Shown here: in pieces, positions 58,852 to 64,000 of the stretch | Numbering within the stretch: the stretch's first letter is position 1 | Layout of the letters: each line of letters opens with the position of its first letter | NCBI RefSeq assembly: GCF_014650555.1 | Contig: NZ_BMVE01000013.1 | Location: 62,001-126,000, forward strand | Length of the DNA stretch: 64,000 bases | Reading direction: 5' to 3' | From: Streptomyces goshikiensis | Lineage (GTDB): Bacteria > Actinomycetota > Actinomycetes > Streptomycetales > Streptomycetaceae | Position numbers and translations under genes: made by a program | The notes under the pieces: generated by a model | What the model was told of the DNA's origin: nothing | Database searches by the model: none | Seen by the model: only the letters and a program-made list of their open reading frames with translations

Positions 58852-59762
58852 GCCGCGCCGATGCCGCCCGCTCCGTGACCGTACGGGTCCCCGCGAAGGT
58901 CAACGTCCAGCTGGCGGTGGGCGCCGCGCGGCCGGACGGTTTCCACGACCTGGCCAACGTCTTCCTCGCCGTGTCCCTGTACGACGAGGTGACGGTCACC
59001 CCCGCCGACGAACTGACGGTGACCTGCGCCGGGCCGGACGCGGACCAGGTCCCGCTGGACCGTACGAACCTGGTCGCGCGGGCCGCCGAGACGCTGGCCG
59101 CGCGCAGCGGTCTGCCGGCCCCGGCGGTCCACATCCACATCGCGAAGAACATCCCCGTCGCCGGCGGCATGGCCGGCGGCAGCGCGGACGGGGCGGGCAC
59201 GCTGGTGGCGTGCGACGCGCTGTGGGGGCTGGACACCCCCGCGTCGGAACTGCTCGACATGTGCGCGGAACTGGGCAGCGACGTGCCGTTCAGCCTGGTC
59301 GGCGGGGCGGCGCTGGGCACGGGCCGGGGGGAGATCCTGACCCCGGTCGAAGCCGGGGCGTTCCACTGGGTGTTCGCGGTCGCCGACGGGGGCCTGTCGA
59401 CCCCCGCGGTGTTCCGCGAGTTCGACCGGCTGGCGCAGGGGCGGGAGATCCCGGCCCCGGAGGCCTCGCCGGCGCTGCTCGCCGCGCTGGCCTCGGGCGA
59501 CCCGGAGGCACTGGCCGCGACCCTGGTCAACGACCTCCAGCCGGCGGCCCTGTCGCTGCGGCCGGGGCTCGCCGAAACGCTGGCCGCGGGGACGGACGCC
59601 GGGGCGCTGGCCGCGCTGGTCTCCGGGTCCGGGCCGACGACGGCGTTCCTGGTGCGCGACGCCGCGTCCGCCGCGAAGGTAGCCGCCGCCCTGGAGGCCT
59701 CCGGCCTCTGCCGCGCCACCCGCACCGCCACCTCCCCGGCCCCGGGCGCCACCCTCCTGTAG
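58848..59762 (+). CDS. ispE: 4-(cytidine 5'-diphospho)-2-C-methyl-D-erythritol kinase
   Basis: 304 residues, GHMP kinase. VRVPAKVNVQLAVGAARPDGFHDL, the ATP loop PVAGGMAGGSADGAGTL and the C-terminal VSGSGPTTAFLV are diagnostic. It phosphorylates CDP-methylerythritol in the MEP isoprenoid pathway. GTG overlaps the rsmA stop. The order rpfB-rsmA-ispE is conserved in actinobacteria. Confidence 0.94.
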   Translation: MSRADAARSVTVRVPAKVNVQLAVGAARPDGFHDLANVFLAVSLYDEVTVTPADELTVTCAGPDADQVPLDRTNLVARAAETLAARSGLPAPAVHIHIAKNIPVAGGMAGGSADGAGTLVACDALWGLDTPASELLDMCAELGSDVPFSLVGGAALGTGRGEILTPVEAGAFHWVFAVADGGLSTPAVFREFDRLAQGREIPAPEASPALLAALASGDPEALAATLVNDLQPAALSLRPGLAETLAAGTDAGALAALVSGSGPTTAFLVRDAASAAKVAAALEASGLCRATRTATSPAPGATLL

Positions 59763-59783
59763 CCCCGCCCCGCGGCGCCGCTG

Positions 59784-59834
59784 CCGGGGGCTCCGCCCCC
59801 GGACCCCCGCGCCTCAAACGCCGGCGGGGCTGAA
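59784..59834. repeat. Streptomyces dispersed intergenic repeat
   Basis: A hairpin CCGGGGG-CTCCG-CCCCCGG followed by GCGCCTCAAACGCCGGCGGGGCTGAA. This sequence recurs between genes throughout many Streptomyces genomes. It can act as terminator for ispE; its wider role is not known. Confidence 0.8.
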
Positions 59835-59923
59835 AGATCCGGCGCCGCGGGGAGCGGTACCTAGGGGCGGGATGAGTATCCGCGCCCTGTTCGCGCGCCC
59901 GGCGGCGCGGCAGCGTAGGCGGC

Positions 59924-61246
59924 ATGACAGCCAGCGCACGCGAAATGGCCGCGGCCACGCCCGCCGGCCGGGACCGGTACGTCGACCTGCTGCGCGTCGC
60001 CTCGCTCGCGACCGTCATCGCCGGACACTGGCTGATGGCCGCCGTCAGCGGCGACGGCATAGGCAACCTGCTCGCGCTCGTGCCGCCGCTCCAGGTCCTC
60101 ACCTGGGGGCTCCAGGTCATGCCGGTGTTCTTCTTCGTCGGCGGGTTCTCGCACGCCCTCTCGTACCGCTCCGTCCGCCGCGGGCACCCCGGACCGGGCG
60201 GCTACGCGCTGTTCCTGCGGGCCCGGCTGCGCCGGCTGCTGCGGCCGACGCTCGTGTTCGTCGGCGTCTGGACCGCCGCCGCGCTCGTCGTGCAGCTCGC
60301 CGGCGCCGACCGCGGCCCGCTGGCCGGGGCCGCGCTGCGGATCGTCACCCAGCCGCTCTGGTTCATCGGCATCTACCTCGCCATGGTCGCCTTCACCCCG
60401 CCCCTCCTGCGGCTCCACGAGCGCCACGGCTGGGCCGCCTTCGCCGCCCTCGTCGCGGCCGCCGCGGCCGTGGACCTGCTGCGCTTCGCCGGCGGGGTCC
60501 CGTACGTGGAGTTCCTGAACTTCGCCTTCGTCTGGCTCGCCGTCCACCAGCTCGGCTTCCTGCGCGCCGACGGGCGCCTCACCCGCCCTGGTCTCCTCGC
60601 CGCCGCAGGGCTCGCCGGCGCCGCGCTGCTCGTCGCGTACGGGCCCTACCCGCTCTCCATGGTCGGGATGCCCGGCGAGAAGGTCTCCAACATGGCCCCG
60701 CCGACCTTCGCGCTCCTCGCGCACGGGATGTGGCTCGTCGGCGCCGTCCAGCTGCTCGCCCGCCCCGTCGGCGCCCGGCTGGCCCGGCCGCGGGTGTGGC
60801 GGGCGGTCGTCGCCGCGAACGGGATCGCCATGACCGCGTTCCTCTGGCACCTCACCGCGATGCTCGCCGTGTACGCCGCCCAGCTCGGCCTCGGCCTGTC
60901 GCTCCCCGCGCCCGCCACGGCCGCCTGGTGGGCCCAGGTGCCGCTCCGGCTGCTCGCCGCCGCCGCGCTGACCGGCGTACTCGTCGCCGTCTTCCGTCGT
61001 TTCGAGGCCCCCGCAGCCGGCGCCCCCGCCCCCGGATCCGGGCCCGGCGCCGCCCTCGGCGTCACCTGCTGCCTCCTCGGGATCCTCGGCCTGTCCATGA
61101 CCGGCCTCGGCGGTCTGCTGGAGGGCCACAGCGCCACCCTGATCGCCCTCCCGCTCACCGCGCCCGCCGCCATCGGCATGGCTCTGGGCGGCTGGCTCCT
61201 GGTGGAACGTTCCGCGTCGGTCCGGAGGGTTAGGCTGAGGGGCTGA
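59924..61246 (+). CDS. acyltransferase 3 family membrane protein
   Basis: 440 residues, ten to twelve membrane helices. RDRYVDLLRVASLATVIAGHW at the N terminus holds the conserved Arg and catalytic His of the family, and MPVFFFVGGF follows. These proteins O-acylate carbohydrates or lipids at the membrane; the substrate is unknown. Streptomyces often place such a gene between ispE and the ABC-F gene. Confidence 0.85.
   Translation: MTASAREMAAATPAGRDRYVDLLRVASLATVIAGHWLMAAVSGDGIGNLLALVPPLQVLTWGLQVMPVFFFVGGFSHALSYRSVRRGHPGPGGYALFLRARLRRLLRPTLVFVGVWTAAALVVQLAGADRGPLAGAALRIVTQPLWFIGIYLAMVAFTPPLLRLHERHGWAAFAALVAAAAAVDLLRFAGGVPYVEFLNFAFVWLAVHQLGFLRADGRLTRPGLLAAAGLAGAALLVAYGPYPLSMVGMPGEKVSNMAPPTFALLAHGMWLVGAVQLLARPVGARLARPRVWRAVVAANGIAMTAFLWHLTAMLAVYAAQLGLGLSLPAPATAAWWAQVPLRLLAAAALTGVLVAVFRRFEAPAAGAPAPGSGPGAALGVTCCLLGILGLSMTGLGGLLEGHSATLIALPLTAPAAIGMALGGWLLVERSASVRRVRLRG
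61231..61236 (+). promoter_or_regulatory. -10 box TAGGCT of the ABC-F gene, within the end of the acyltransferase gene
   Basis: TAGGCT lies 37 nt before the ATG at 61274, with CTGGAG as ribosome site near the start. Confidence 0.35.
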
Positions 61247-61273
61247 TCCACACCCTTCCCTGGAGCGCGTCTG

Positions 61274-63070
<1,797 letters not shown>

Positions 63071-63074
63071 GTTC

Positions 63075-63090
63075 GGCCTCCCCGGAGGCC
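63075..63090 (+). terminator. short terminator hairpin
   Basis: GGCCTC-CCCG-GAGGCC stem directly after the ABC-F stop. Confidence 0.5.
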
Positions 63091-63225
63091 AACTGAACGG
63101 ATAACGGCGGTGTCACGGGCCGGTTCTCCCTTGGGTACAGGGGTCGGACCGGCCCGGTGCATGTCGGCCACGGGTGATAGAAAGGTGATCCTCCTCGACC
63201 CGCCCGACGCCGAAGGTATGCGCTG

Positions 63226-64000
63226 ATGACCGAGCCGCCCCAGCCGCCGAACCAGCCGCCGACACCTTCCGGTTACGGACACCTGCCCGGCCCTCCGGCC
63301 GGGGGAGGCCAGCCGCAGGCGGGCACCAACCCGTACGCCCAGCAGCCGCCCGCCCAGCCCGGGCAGCCGCAGCAGCCCGGCTACGCCTACCCGCCCGCGC
63401 CGCCCGGCTTCCCGCCCGCTCCCCCCGGCTTCCCGCCGGCGGCGCAGGGCTTCCCGGCCGGCCCGCCGCTGCCCGGCGCCCCCGGCCCGGGGCCCAAGCG
63501 GAACATGACCGCACTGATCGCTGCGGCGGTCGCGGGCGTCCTCGTCCTCGGCGCCGGCTCGTACTTCGCCTTCGCGGGCGGCGGCTCCGACGACCCGAAG
63601 CCGCCCGTCGCGCAGAGCTCCGCCCCCGCCGGTCCGACGCCCTCCGCTTCCGCCTCCGTGGACACCGGTGACGGCAGCGGCAACGGCAGCGGCGACCAGG
63701 AGGATCTGAACGCGGGCCGCAAGCAGGGCGAGGACAAGGTCCTCTGGTTCAAGACCACCAAGATCGACGGGCCGGGCGCGGGCGTCGAGTCGGCGGGTCA
63801 GTGGGTCGTCGGCGACGCCGTCGTCAAGAGCGTCTGGAAGTCGCTCGTCGGCTACTCCGTGACCGACGGCAAGGAGAAGTGGAAGCTCGACTTCCAGACC
63901 GAGATCTGCGCCCGGGCGGGCCGGACCACGGCCGACGGCAAGACCGTCATCGCCGTCCGGGAAAACGATTCGGACACCTCCTCCTGCAACCGGATGAAGA
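63226..64000 (+). CDS. Pro/Gln-rich single-span membrane protein, possibly PQQ-like beta-propeller (3'-partial)
   Basis: 258 residues seen; the frame is open at the window end. Residues 1-95 are disordered and rich in Pro, Gln, Gly and Tyr (QPPAQPGQPQQPGY, PPGFPPAPPGFPP). A membrane span (ALIAAAVAGVLVLGAGSYFAFAG, about 101-123) and a Ser/Pro linker follow, then an extracytoplasmic region (VLWFKTTKIDGPGAGVES, GQWVVGDAVVKSV, LVGYSVTDGKEKWKL). The last repeats resemble PQQ-like/WD40-like blades (Y-x-x-TDGKEKWKL). AAGG precedes the ATG by 9 nt. Function unknown. Confidence 0.75.
   Translation, partial: MTEPPQPPNQPPTPSGYGHLPGPPAGGGQPQAGTNPYAQQPPAQPGQPQQPGYAYPPAPPGFPPAPPGFPPAAQGFPAGPPLPGAPGPGPKRNMTALIAAAVAGVLVLGAGSYFAFAGGGSDDPKPPVAQSSAPAGPTPSASASVDTGDGSGNGSGDQEDLNAGRKQGEDKVLWFKTTKIDGPGAGVESAGQWVVGDAVVKSVWKSLVGYSVTDGKEKWKLDFQTEICARAGRTTADGKTVIAVRENDSDTSSCNRMK

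Overview
The window is chromosomal DNA of a Streptomyces (or very close relative). The evidence is very high GC with strong G/C third-position bias, GTG and occasional probable CTG starts, many start/stop overlaps of the ATGA/GTGA type, SsgA-family and SepX-type sporulation/cell-division genes, DUF5949- and DUF6299-like proteins, an RpfB-like factor, and the dispersed 'GGCTCCGCCCCC ... CGCCTCAAACGCCGGC' intergenic repeat. I see no phage, transposase, CRISPR or rRNA. About 60 protein genes and one tRNA (Ala, anticodon CGC) can be supported. The first gene (SpoIIE-type phosphatase) and the last gene (Pro/Gln-rich membrane protein) are cut by the window edges.

Layout. 1-9 kb: signalling phosphatase, small secreted/lipoproteins, a DUF5949 protein, cytochrome P450, LtrA-like membrane protein, MscL, a CpaB/SAF-domain protein, MTA phosphorylase and an FmdB zinc ribbon. 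9-15.3 kb: MFS exporter, CPA1-type K+/H+ antiporter (apparently CTG-initiated) and a membrane-anchored penicillin-acylase-family enzyme. 15.3-21.4 kb: 5-FTHF cyclo-ligase, then galU-moeA-moaC-mogA-GNAT-sepX and tRNA-Ala. This is the conserved actinobacterial locus linking a gephyrin-like MoeA (Glp) to its membrane partner (SepX in Streptomyces, GlpR in Corynebacterium). 21.5-23.1 kb: aminopeptidase P.

23.1-33.0 kb: after a 665-bp unusually AT-rich leader comes the most interesting region. It is a translationally coupled chain: MFS exporter, JmjC/cupin oxygenase, alpha-oxoamine synthase, CitE-like lyase, acylating aldehyde dehydrogenase, HOA-type aldolase, ornithine-cyclodeaminase-like imine/amine enzyme. 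A divergent MaoC hydratase and an ATP-grasp ligase follow. It looks like a compact biosynthetic cluster for a small amino-acid/acyl-CoA-derived metabolite, and I do not recognise it as any characterised pathway.

33-38.9 kb: GNAT and exonuclease III share a 38-bp bidirectional promoter. A MerR regulator is divergent from a Baeyer-Villiger operon (24-aa membrane peptide, BVMO, alpha/beta hydrolase, SDR) typical of ketone/lactone catabolism. 39-45.5 kb: tricorn-type protease; TetR repressor with two operators and an MMPL exporter. 45.5-48.7 kb: SsgA-like protein divergent from a CbiM(N)QO ECF metal importer with a Nur-like box. 48.7-53.7 kb: serine hydrolase, PBP transpeptidase and protein O-mannosyltransferase. 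53.7-63.1 kb: housekeeping run rsmI, zinc-ribbon protein, tatD, rpfB, rsmA, ispE, acyltransferase 3 and a Uup-like ABC-F protein.

A recurring feature is a predicted leaderless arrangement: a TANNNT -10 box exactly 6-7 nt before the start codon, seen at about eleven genes.
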